Below are positions 45,980 to 53,975 of a stretch of 64,000 bases of DNA, one piece after another. Made by a program: the position numbers and the translations under genes. Position 1 is the first letter of the stretch, and each line of letters opens with the position of its first letter. The notes below the pieces were generated by a model. That model had not been told where the DNA came from and ran no database searches. It saw nothing but the letters and a program-made list of their open reading frames with translations. Source of the DNA: Sphingomonas sp. Y57 (GTDB lineage Bacteria; Pseudomonadota; Alphaproteobacteria; Sphingomonadales; Sphingomonadaceae); NCBI RefSeq assembly GCF_001015195.1, contig NZ_LDES01000037.1:1-64000 (forward strand). Reading direction: 5' to 3'.

Positions 45980-47475
45980 GCGATGGTGACCGACTTGCTC
46001 TCGGTGTAGAGGTCGCGCGCGACGTGGCCAAGCTCGCGGCCATAGCCCGACATCTTGTAGCCACCGAACGGCACAGCCGGATCGAGCAGGTTGTGGCAGT
46101 TCACCCACACGGTCCCCGCCTTGAGCTTGCGGACCATCCGGTTGGCGAGCGCGAGATTGTTGGTCCAGACGCTGGCGCCGAGGCCGTAGCTGCTGTCATT
46201 CGCCATCGCCGTCGCGGTCTCCAGGTCGTCGAATGGCGTGGCGGCGAGCACCGGACCGAATATCTCCTCGCGGTAGATCGTCATGTCGGGACGAACGTCG
46301 GCGAACACAGCCGGACGGAAGAAGAAGCCCGCCCCATCGACCGCCTTGCCACCCGCGATGAGGCGACCACCCTGCTCCTGACCGATGTCGAGGAAGCCTT
46401 GTACCCGCTCACGCTGCTTGGCCGAAACCAGCGGCCCCATCTGCGACGAGGGATCGAAGCCCGAGCCCAGCGTGAAGCTTTCGGCGACCTGGGCAAGACC
46501 CTCCATCACCGCGTCGTAGATCGGACGCTCGACGAACAGGCGCGAGCCGGCCGTGCAGACCTGGCCATGGTTGAAGAACACGGCCTGCGCGGCGCCCTGC
46601 ACGGCCATGGCTATGTCGGCGTCCTTCAGGATAACCACCGGGGACTTGCCACCCAGCTCCAGCGAGATACGCTTCATCGAGTCCGCGGCGCGGCGCTGGA
46701 TGATCTGGCCGACCTCGGTTGATCCGGTGAAGGCGATCTTGTCGACGTCGGGATGGTCGACCAGCGCGGCGCCGGGCTCGGCATCGCCGGTGACGATGTT
46801 GACGACGCCGTCGGGGAAGCCCGCCTCGCAGATCAGCTGGCCGAGGCGCAGCGCGGTGAGCGGCGTGTCTTCAGCCGGTTTCAACACGACGGTGCAGCCC
46901 GCAGCGATCGCCGGGGCAATCTTCCATATCGCCATCACCAGCGGGAAGTTCCACGGGATGATCTGCCCGACCACCCCGACCGGCTCACGCAGCGTCTGCG
47001 ACGTGAACTGCATATCGGGGATATAAGCAAAGGAGGGGTTGATCGTGGTGCCCTCGATCTTGGTCGCCCAGCCGGCCATGTAGCGCAACGAGTCAATGGC
47101 GATGTTGAGATCGCCATGGCGCGCCATCATCAGCAGCTTGCCGTTGTCGATCGTCTCCAGCTCGGCAAACTCGTCGGCATGCTGCTCCAGCAGGTCGGCC
47201 AGCTTGAGCAACAGCCGCTCGCGCTGGACGGGCCGAAACGCCGACCAGCTACCCTCGAAGGCGCGGCGCGCGGCCTTTACGGCGCGGTCGACATCGCCGG
47301 CAGTCCCGGCCGCTATGGTGGTGACGGGGAGGCCGGTCGCCGGATCGGTGACGGTGATCGTGCGGCCCGACTCGGACCCGACCCACTGGCCGTCGATCAG
47401 CATCTGTCCCGGCGCCGAAACGAAGGCGCGAGCCCCTGCCCCGAGCTTGCCCTTCTGGTCGATGACGTCCGACAT
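45970..47475 (-). CDS. NAD(P)-dependent aldehyde dehydrogenase
   Basis: 501 residues from ATG 47475, preceded by GAGGAG at five bases; a GTG two codons earlier is less likely. Classical ALDH: IPWNFPLVMAIWKIAPA, IAFTGSTEVG, ISLELGGKSP with general-base Glu 273, FFNHGQVCTAGSR with nucleophile Cys 307, and EEIFGPVLAATPFDD. It is closest in feel to phenylacetaldehyde, aromatic or betaine aldehyde dehydrogenases, and oxidises an aldehyde to its acid in the cytoplasm. Divergent from the AraC gene at 47701 and immediately upstream of an amidase gene. Following an alcohol dehydrogenase step in the same island is a sensible role. Confidence 0.92.
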   Translation of the reverse strand: MSDVIDQKGKLGAGARAFVSAPGQMLIDGQWVGSESGRTITVTDPATGLPVTTIAAGTAGDVDRAVKAARRAFEGSWSAFRPVQRERLLLKLADLLEQHADEFAELETIDNGKLLMMARHGDLNIAIDSLRYMAGWATKIEGTTINPSFAYIPDMQFTSQTLREPVGVVGQIIPWNFPLVMAIWKIAPAIAAGCTVVLKPAEDTPLTALRLGQLICEAGFPDGVVNIVTGDAEPGAALVDHPDVDKIAFTGSTEVGQIIQRRAADSMKRISLELGGKSPVVILKDADIAMAVQGAAQAVFFNHGQVCTAGSRLFVERPIYDAVMEGLAQVAESFTLGSGFDPSSQMGPLVSAKQRERVQGFLDIGQEQGGRLIAGGKAVDGAGFFFRPAVFADVRPDMTIYREEIFGPVLAATPFDDLETATAMANDSSYGLGASVWTNNLALANRMVRKLKAGTVWVNCHNLLDPAVPFGGYKMSGYGRELGHVARDLYTESKSVTIALG

Positions 47476-47700
47476 TTCCACTCCTCAAGCCTTGCGAAAA
47501 GATACCGCAGCTAAACGCCGGGTCCCGCGGGTCGCTATACGCAATGCGAAGCGGCCATCCGCAACTGGCATCCTAACCTGCCGGCGCCGGAAGGGCCACT
47601 TGACATTTCAACTAATTTGGATTGTCCTTCCCATGCCGGCAGGTCTAGCGTCAGCACCGGCCTGAGCCGGCCACTGCCTGTACGGCGGAGGAGGTGCGAT

Positions 47701-48693
47701 ATGCTGACCCTGGCACGAAACGACCCTCGCACGGCGACGCGTGATTTCCACTCGAGCGATCCTGGCGAGATCGTCGACTATGTCGGCAGGACGCTGGCCC
47801 CGCACCGGATGGACATGGGCGATCCGTCGCGCATGTCGGCCAGGCTGAGCTGCATCGGCGTCGCTCCGACCCAGATCGTCGACATCCAGTACGGCACCGA
47901 CGTCTGGATCGATCCTGGTGAACTGGACTCGCATTTCCTGGTCCACGCGTCGATCGAGGGAACCAGCGAAGTCTGGGCCGGCAGCTCGGAAGGCTCGATC
48001 CGTCCCGACAACCTCCACATCAGTTCGCCCGGAGCGCCGATCCGCATCCACATGACGCCGGCTTGCCGCCACCTGACGGTGCGGATCGCCTTGTCGGCAT
48101 TCGAGGAATATCTGACCCGGGTCATGAACATCCCGGCGAACCGGCCACTGGTCTTCTATCCGGGCCGTGAGTGCGGGCGCGAGTTACCAGTCGTCTGGCG
48201 CAACCTGCTCAACCACTTGATCGACCAGACCACGCACGGTCCGATGCTGATGTCGAACAACCGCACGCAGCGCCAATATTCGATGCTGATGATCGAGCTT
48301 CTGCTGAGCAATTACTGCAACAGCTATTCCGATCAGATCGCGCTCTACGGCAACGACATCTCGCCCTGGCACGTCCGCCGCGCCCGGGATATCATCCATG
48401 CCTCGTTCGACGACAGCATTTCGGTCACCGATCTCGCCAGTCAGGTCGGGGTGAGCGTCCGCAGCCTGCAAAACGGGTTCCGCCAATTCCTCGGGCTGAC
48501 GCCGGTCGAATATGTCCGGCGGCACCGGCTGGAGAAGCTCCATAGCGCGCTGATGGACGCTAGCCCCGAGGCGAGCGTTACCGAGCTGATGCTCGAATGC
48601 GGTATCGTCAATTTCGGCCGCTACGCGCAATATTACCGGCAGCAATATGGCTGCCGCCCGTCGGAGACGCTGCGCAGCAGAAGGCCATGCTGA
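47701..48693 (+). CDS. AraC-family transcriptional regulator
   Basis: 330 residues from ATG 47701, with a strong GGAGGAGGT ahead; the frame is open further upstream without a better start. The N-terminal AraC_binding_2-type sensor includes IDPGELDSHFLVHASIEGTSEVW and LHISSPGAPIRIHMTP. The C-terminal HTH region is ISVTDLASQVGVSVRSLQNGFRQFLG plus ASVTELMLECGIVNFGRYAQYYR. It is divergent from the aldehyde dehydrogenase/amidase genes with 225 bp between, and probably activates them and the receptor/GMC genes that follow. This layout recalls the AraC-regulated polyethylene-glycol operon of other sphingomonads. Confidence 0.9.
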   Translation: MLTLARNDPRTATRDFHSSDPGEIVDYVGRTLAPHRMDMGDPSRMSARLSCIGVAPTQIVDIQYGTDVWIDPGELDSHFLVHASIEGTSEVWAGSSEGSIRPDNLHISSPGAPIRIHMTPACRHLTVRIALSAFEEYLTRVMNIPANRPLVFYPGRECGRELPVVWRNLLNHLIDQTTHGPMLMSNNRTQRQYSMLMIELLLSNYCNSYSDQIALYGNDISPWHVRRARDIIHASFDDSISVTDLASQVGVSVRSLQNGFRQFLGLTPVEYVRRHRLEKLHSALMDASPEASVTELMLECGIVNFGRYAQYYRQQYGCRPSETLRSRRPC

Positions 48694-48785
48694 CCTCCTG
48701 AAATCCTCCCAATGCTGCGCATGGTGAAGGGCTTGGCGCGCAGCGTCAGCTTCGCTGTCGCACCCCTGCCGCCTATGGCGGCCCC

Positions 48786-48808
48786 CCTCCCCATCTGCGA
48801 CGGGGAGG
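48786..48808. terminator. Hairpin between converging genes
   Basis: CCTCCCC at 48786-48792 pairs perfectly with GGGGAGG at 48802-48808 around a nine-base loop. It lies between the AraC stop (48693) and the stop of the FAD-linked oxidase (48818), so it could terminate either transcript. There is no T tract, so the mechanism is uncertain. Confidence 0.5.
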
Positions 48809-48817
48809 ATTTGGAGG

Positions 48818-50173
48818 TTAGAATATCCGCCCCCGGTTCAATATCCCCTTCGGGTCGAGCGCCGACCGGATCGTCCGCATCATGGCGATCTCCGCGACGC
48901 TGCGGCTGTGGCCCAGCCAGGCGCGCTTGAGCATGCCTATCCCGTGTTCCGCCGAGACGGATCCGCCCGCCGCGCGCACCGCGCCATAGACGATCGCCTC
49001 GGCCAATGGGCGCTGTGCCTCCTCCGCGAGTTCGAGCGCGAGATGAAGGTTGCCGTCGGCGATATGGCCGAAGCAGATCGGTCGGCTTCCCGGTACCTCG
49101 CGAGCCAGACGCGCGCGGAGGTCGCTGACGAGGCCACCGATCGCGCCGATCGGCGCGCTGACGTCGAACGGCTCGACGATCGCCATGGCCCCAACCAGTT
49201 CGCCGACCGCGTCGCGGAAGCGCCAGAAGCGCTGGTGATCGCGCTCCGACCGGGCGATCAGCGCGTCCCGTACGGTCCCGTCGGCGAAACTCTCCTCCAG
49301 TGCCGCCGCCAGCTTCTCGTCGGCACCGCTCTCGGTCTCGACAAGGACCACCAGTTCGTGCGCCGCGTCGAACGGATAGCCCTGCCCGCTCGCCACGCAG
49401 GCTGCGCCGAAGAAGTCGCTCCACATCAGCTCATAAGCCGAGATCTGCCCCGGCATCGCCCTTTCGAGCCGCGCCAGCAGCCGCACCGCCGCCTCATAAT
49501 CCCCGACGGCACATAGCGCGGTCTGTCGCCCGATCGGCGGCGGGCGCAGCCGCAGCACCGCGCGAGTGACGACACCCAGCGTTCCTTCCGACCCGATGAA
49601 AACCTGCTTCAGGTCGTAGCCGGTGTTGTTCTTCAACATCGCTCCGAGCGACGATATGATCGTGCCGTCTGCGAGCACCGCCTCCAGCCCCAGTACCTGG
49701 TCCAGCATCATGCCGTAGCGCAACACCTGGGTTCCGCCGGCATTGGTGGCGATCATTCCCCCGATCGTGCAGCTGCCGCGAGCGCCGATGTCGACCGCCA
49801 GCCTCCAGCCGGCCTCGGCCGCCGCCGCTTGCGCGACCTCCAGCACGCAACCCGCGCCGACCGTCATCAACCCGGCGTCGGTGTCGATCGCCTCGATCGC
49901 AGCCATGCGTTCGAGCGACAGGATCAGTTCGCCGTCGCGCGGCAGGCCGCCGCGCGTCATCCCGGTGCGGCCCCCCTGGACGACGATCGGCAGGCCGGCG
50001 GCGTGGCAATGCCGCAGCACCGCGGCAAGCTGATCGACGCTGCCCGGGCGGACCAGCCCGACGGGTCGTCCCGCTTCGCCGCCGGTCTCGTCGTCGAAAT
50101 AGCGCGGCTCCACCGCATCGGGTCCGAAGGCGTTACCCGCCCCGACGATGGCGGTGAGCGTGTCGATCGCCAT
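48818..50173 (-). CDS. FAD-linked oxidase (GlcD / D-2-hydroxyacid dehydrogenase type)
   Basis: 451 residues. The FAD-binding domain starts with VGLVRPGSVDQLAAVLRHCHAAGLPIVVQGGRTGMTRGGL and has the GCVLEVAQAAAAEAGW and GARGSCTIGGMIATNAGG segments. The C-terminal half has a conserved EPFDVSAPI, FGHIADGNLHL and EHGIGMLKRAWL. This is the D-lactate / D-2-hydroxyglutarate / glycolate dehydrogenase branch, feeding electrons to a quinone or an electron-transfer flavoprotein. Its ATG overlaps the stop of the hydroxyacyl-CoA dehydrogenase-like gene by one base (TGATG). It is the last of three coupled dehydrogenase genes; together they suggest step-wise oxidation of a hydroxy- or amino-acid conjugate. 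Confidence 0.9.
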   Translation of the reverse strand: MAIDTLTAIVGAGNAFGPDAVEPRYFDDETGGEAGRPVGLVRPGSVDQLAAVLRHCHAAGLPIVVQGGRTGMTRGGLPRDGELILSLERMAAIEAIDTDAGLMTVGAGCVLEVAQAAAAEAGWRLAVDIGARGSCTIGGMIATNAGGTQVLRYGMMLDQVLGLEAVLADGTIISSLGAMLKNNTGYDLKQVFIGSEGTLGVVTRAVLRLRPPPIGRQTALCAVGDYEAAVRLLARLERAMPGQISAYELMWSDFFGAACVASGQGYPFDAAHELVVLVETESGADEKLAAALEESFADGTVRDALIARSERDHQRFWRFRDAVGELVGAMAIVEPFDVSAPIGAIGGLVSDLRARLAREVPGSRPICFGHIADGNLHLALELAEEAQRPLAEAIVYGAVRAAGGSVSAEHGIGMLKRAWLGHSRSVAEIAMMRTIRSALDPKGILNRGRIF

Positions 50174-51168
50174 CAGTCCTCGCTATCGGCGAATTTGGGC
50201 ATCAGGCCGCGCTGGCGCAGCAGAGCGACGAAATCGGCAAGCCGCCCGCTGCGATAGGCGCCGAGGTCGACGCCTTCATAGTCGTAGAAACCCGCGCCAT
50301 CGCGCAGGCCGCGCCGCGCCTGCGCCATGTTCTCGCCGATGATCGCGGGCGCGGCGAAGCGTCCGGCGTCGATCTTCTCCGACAGAAAGGCGCTGGCATG
50401 ATGGAGGATGTCGCCTCCCCCCCAGTCGATGAACTCCAGCAGGCCCAGCACCGCGAAGCGCAGCCCGAAACCGACCCGTATCGCGGTGTCGATATCCTCG
50501 GGCGAGGCGACGCCCTCCTCCGCCATCCGCGCAGCCTCATTCATCGCCAGCGCCTGGATGCGCGGCACGATATAGCCAGGCGAGGTACGACAGGTGACAG
50601 GCACCTTGCCGATCGCGGTCAGGATTTCGCGGAGCCGCGCCACTATCTCGGGTGCGGTGTCGGCCGACGGCGAGATCTCGACCAGCGGCATCAGATAGGC
50701 GGGGTTCAGCCAGTGCGCGTTGAGGAAGCGCTGCGGTCCCTTCACCAGCGGCGCGAGCGTGTCGGCGTCGATCGTCGAGGTGGTCGAGGCGATGATCGCA
50801 TCGTCGCGGGCATGTTCGCCGACGAAGGCGAAGCACGCGCGCTTGGCGTCGACCGTCTCCGGAACGCCCTCGAACAGCAGGTCACATGCCGCGATCGCCG
50901 CCGGGGCGCCCTCGCGGCCGGCGAAGCCCACCCGACCGAGCGCCGCGGTGACCGCGCGATCGTCCATGGCGCCGACCGTCCGCAGGAAAGCGAGGTCCTG
51001 CCCGATCTCGCGCATCGCCTCGGCCGCGAGCGCTTCCGCCGCCTCGGCCTCGCGCGGCTTGACGTCGATCAGGACGACCGCGTGGCCGGCCAGGGCGAAG
51101 GCGACGGCGATGCCGCGCCCCATCCGCCCCGCGCCGACGGCGCCGATCCGCAACGGCTCAGATGCCAT
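50173..51168 (-). CDS. 3-hydroxyacyl-CoA dehydrogenase NAD-binding family protein
   Basis: 331 residues, usual for the L-gulonate / L-carnitine / hydroxybutyryl-CoA dehydrogenase group. The NAD fold is IGAVGAGRMGRGIAVAFALAGHAVVLID. The catalytic His lies in NAHWLNPAYLMPLVEI (His followed by Glu), and the C-terminal domain has SPGYIVPRIQALAMNEAARM and the GLRFAVLGLLEFIDWGGGD segment typical of lambda-crystallin-like members. It oxidises a 3-hydroxy acid or its CoA ester. Overlaps the opine-type dehydrogenase gene by 11 bp and the FAD-linked oxidase by one base. Confidence 0.87.
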   Translation of the reverse strand: MASEPLRIGAVGAGRMGRGIAVAFALAGHAVVLIDVKPREAEAAEALAAEAMREIGQDLAFLRTVGAMDDRAVTAALGRVGFAGREGAPAAIAACDLLFEGVPETVDAKRACFAFVGEHARDDAIIASTTSTIDADTLAPLVKGPQRFLNAHWLNPAYLMPLVEISPSADTAPEIVARLREILTAIGKVPVTCRTSPGYIVPRIQALAMNEAARMAEEGVASPEDIDTAIRVGFGLRFAVLGLLEFIDWGGGDILHHASAFLSEKIDAGRFAAPAIIGENMAQARRGLRDGAGFYDYEGVDLGAYRSGRLADFVALLRQRGLMPKFADSED

Positions 51169-52240
51169 CGTACAGAAAATCCTTCATTGCGTTGCGATCG
51201 AGCACGGCGAGCCCCAGGCTTTCGAGCGTACGGCCGCTTGCATAGAGGTCTTCGCCGGTGATCGCCGACGCCATGGCGAGCAGGCCCGAGGCGACCGGCG
51301 TAGCGACGCCGAGCCAGCGACCGACCGACACCAGCATCGACAGGCCCAGCGCGGTATCCTCGCGCATGTAGCGGTGTGTCTTGAGGTCGATCTTCTCGCG
51401 CCAGTCGCCGCTGTCGGTTAGCTTCTCATGTGCGGCATTGCCATACATCCACTCGTCGCCGTCAAGGGTGTAATGATCGGCGAGCGGGAAATGCGGCGCG
51501 CGATAGCCAAGTGCCTCCCGCAACGCGATCCGCTCATTGTCGAGCGCGGTGGTGACGGCGCGGATCGACGGCTGGGTACCCTCATTGTGGATATCCCAGG
51601 CCGGAAAATATTCGAGCGGCCCGGCATTCATCAGGATCAGCGGCGGATGGATGATCGGCCCGGCGTTCATCAACCCGCCCGACAGCCCGTCCTCGATCCG
51701 CTCGATCGCGGGATAGACCTGTTCCAGCAGCCCGAAGGCATGGTCGGCGTTACGCGCCGGAAATACGCCCGTCGGCAGGCGGGTGGCATAGGCGCTTACG
51801 ACGATTTCGGCCGGGCCGTGCTTGCGTACCAGATAGGGCAAGGTTCCGGTCTCGGCGAAGCTGACATCGGCGTTGTTCCCGGCGGCGCGCGCCGCCTGCG
51901 CGAACAGGATCGAGCCCAGCGTGCCCGGCGGCAGGAAGGCGACCTGCCCGTCCCGCCAATAGGGCGCGCAAGCGGCGGCCAGATCTCCATGTGTGTCTGC
52001 GGGTAACGGGATCACGACGACCTCGGCCGAGCCGATCGCCTCCTCCAGCGACAGTGTCGGGTGCGCGATCGCCACGTCGCGGTCGCCTTTGGAGTCGCGG
52101 ATATGGATGCTGCGCTTCTCGAGCACCGGCGCGAACGCCTCCGCGCCCCGGCGCCAGAACCAGACTTCGTGCCCCTTCTCACTCAGCTCAACCGCCGCCG
52201 CGTAGCAACCATGTCCCCCGCCCAGTACCGCGACACGCAT
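51158..52240 (-). CDS. NAD/NADP octopine (opine) dehydrogenase family protein
   Basis: 360 residues. The N-terminus VAVLGGGHGCYAAAVELSEKGHEVWFWRR is the NAD fold, and the domain in the middle has NAGPIIHPPLILMNAGPLEYFPAWDIHNEG, the family's conserved His/Asn region. Opine dehydrogenases reversibly condense an amino acid with a keto acid; related proteins handle other N-carboxyalkyl acids. It is the first gene of a three-gene run and divergent from the MFS gene at 52491. Beside an auxin-type cluster, cleavage of an amino-acid conjugate is an idea only. Confidence 0.85.
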   Translation of the reverse strand: MRVAVLGGGHGCYAAAVELSEKGHEVWFWRRGAEAFAPVLEKRSIHIRDSKGDRDVAIAHPTLSLEEAIGSAEVVVIPLPADTHGDLAAACAPYWRDGQVAFLPPGTLGSILFAQAARAAGNNADVSFAETGTLPYLVRKHGPAEIVVSAYATRLPTGVFPARNADHAFGLLEQVYPAIERIEDGLSGGLMNAGPIIHPPLILMNAGPLEYFPAWDIHNEGTQPSIRAVTTALDNERIALREALGYRAPHFPLADHYTLDGDEWMYGNAAHEKLTDSGDWREKIDLKTHRYMREDTALGLSMLVSVGRWLGVATPVASGLLAMASAITGEDLYASGRTLESLGLAVLDRNAMKDFLYDGI

Positions 52241-52422
52241 TCCCCAATTCTCCCATTGGATCGAAATCTGCCGGTATTGTGCCGGACGCGGCGAGCGCCA
52301 CTATACGCTATCGGCAGGGATGATCCGCAATGTGCAGCAATGTCGCGGCCCCTGTTGGACAGCGATTGACAGATAATGGTGCACGGGACGTGATCGTCGC
52401 ACGGACGGCCTATCTTTATTGC

Positions 52423-52440
52423 TATTTCACGTGACATATA
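52423..52440. promoter_or_regulatory. TTTCACGTGA motif, copy 1 (candidate operator)
   Basis: TATTTCACGTGACATATA with an 8-bp palindromic core (TCACGTGA). It is matched by the site at 53850-53867 before iacA. It ends 50 bp before the chosen start of the spinster MFS gene. Confidence 0.55.
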
Positions 52441-52490
52441 ATCCACTCACCCTCGGAGTCGAACCGGGGCGGGGCAGCAAGGAGCCGGGG

Positions 52491-53804
52491 ATGCAGGCGA
52501 GCGAACGACGGGGGTGGTATGTCGTCATCCTGTGCATGACGGCCTATATCTTCTCGTTCATCGACCGGCAGATCCTGGCCCTGCTGATCGCACCGATCCA
52601 GGCCGATCTCGGCATCACCGACACGCAGTTCGGCCTGCTCCATGGCCTCGCTTTTTCGCTATTCTACGCGACGATGGGCATTCCGGTCGCCAGCCTGTCC
52701 GACCGCACCTCGCGCCCCCTGATCATAGCGATCGGCGTCGCCTTCTGGAGTGCGGCGACAATGGCCTGCGGACTGGCGCGCAGCTTCCTGACCCTGTTTC
52801 TAGCGCGAATCTGCGTCGGGGCGGGCGAAGCGGCCCTGTCCCCCGCCACCTATTCGCTGATCAGCAACCTCTTCCCGCGCGAGAAACTCGGCCGTGCGGT
52901 CGCGGTCTATTCGCTCGGCTCCTTCCTCGGATCGGGCATCGCCTTCCTCGCCGGCAGCGCGGTGATCGCGATGGTCAGCGGAACCGACAACATCACCCTC
53001 GCCGGTGTCGCCTTCCGGCCGTGGCAGTTGGTCTTCCTGATCGTCGGCGCACCGGGCCTGCTGCTCGCCGCCATCATCTTCCTGACGGTGCGCGAGCCGT
53101 TGCCGCCCGCCGCCCGCGCCGGCACAGCCGACCACCCCTCGTTCGCGGCGGTGATCGCCTTCCTCGCGCGTGAGCGTGCGATCTTCTTGCCGCACATACT
53201 GGGCTACACCTTCGCGGCGATGGCGCTCTTTTCGCTGCTCGGCTGGTCGCCGGCCTATCTGATGCGTGTCCATGGGCTCGATCCCGCCACATCGGGACTG
53301 TGGCTCGGCATCGTGAGTATCGTCGCCGGCGGCGGCGGCGTCCTCGCCAGCGGCTGGATCATGGATCGGCTCGGGAGCGGCGGCGTCGCGGACTCGCCGT
53401 TCCGAACCGGCATCGTCGGCGCGCTGGGCACCATGCTTCCCGCCGCCGCCCTGCCCTTCGCGCCGAACTTCGGGGTGGGCATGGCATTGCTCGCGGTCGC
53501 GCTGTTCTTCGCATCCTTCCCGATGCCGCCCTCGACCGCGGTCATGCAGATCGTCGCGCCGCCCGCGATGCGGTCGCGGGTCGCAGCGATCTTCCTGTGC
53601 AGCAATTCGCTGATCGGCCTGACGCTGGGCTCCCTGTTCGTCGGTTTGCTCAACGATCATGTGTTCAGCGGCCCGGCGGCGGTCGGCAGTTCGCTCGGCA
53701 TCGTCGTCGCCGCCGCCTCGATCGTCGCGGCGGGGCTGCTGGCGCTGGGTTGCCGCCCCTACGCAGATACGCTTGCGGAACGGCCGGTCCATGCAGGCGC
53801 CTGA
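52491..53804 (+). CDS. Spinster-type MFS transporter
   Basis: 437 residues from ATG 52491 with AAGGAG ahead; the frame is open further up without a start site. Signature: FSFIDRQILALLIAPIQADLGITDTQFGLLHGLAFSLFYATMG, with later LGWSPAYLMRVHGLDP. It belongs to the same branch as the carrier at 20762. The carrier shares a palindromic motif with the iacA promoter and sits directly upstream of iacA in the same direction, so it is likely the inner-membrane importer for the substrate of the iac-type enzymes. Confidence 0.9.
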   Translation: MQASERRGWYVVILCMTAYIFSFIDRQILALLIAPIQADLGITDTQFGLLHGLAFSLFYATMGIPVASLSDRTSRPLIIAIGVAFWSAATMACGLARSFLTLFLARICVGAGEAALSPATYSLISNLFPREKLGRAVAVYSLGSFLGSGIAFLAGSAVIAMVSGTDNITLAGVAFRPWQLVFLIVGAPGLLLAAIIFLTVREPLPPAARAGTADHPSFAAVIAFLARERAIFLPHILGYTFAAMALFSLLGWSPAYLMRVHGLDPATSGLWLGIVSIVAGGGGVLASGWIMDRLGSGGVADSPFRTGIVGALGTMLPAAALPFAPNFGVGMALLAVALFFASFPMPPSTAVMQIVAPPAMRSRVAAIFLCSNSLIGLTLGSLFVGLLNDHVFSGPAAVGSSLGIVVAAASIVAAGLLALGCRPYADTLAERPVHAGA

Positions 53805-53849
53805 ACGGAGCGTTGTACTTCTCTCCCCAGCGGCCGATAAGTTAGTTGC

Positions 53850-53867
53850 ATTTTCACGTGATATATA
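53850..53867. promoter_or_regulatory. TTTCACGTGA motif, copy 2 (candidate operator)
   Basis: ATTTTCACGTGATATATA, matching the copy at 52423-52440 at nearly all positions. It lies 108 bp before the iacA start, after the MFS stop, so iacA may have its own regulated promoter. Confidence 0.55.
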
Positions 53868-53975
53868 TAGTGTTGTGGCTATGGAGAATCCCGTGAGGAT
53901 CGGGGGGCCGTCAGGAGGGACATGTCCGTTCGGCGCGCGCCGTCCGCCCCTCCCCACCAGCCAGGAGCATGCGGC

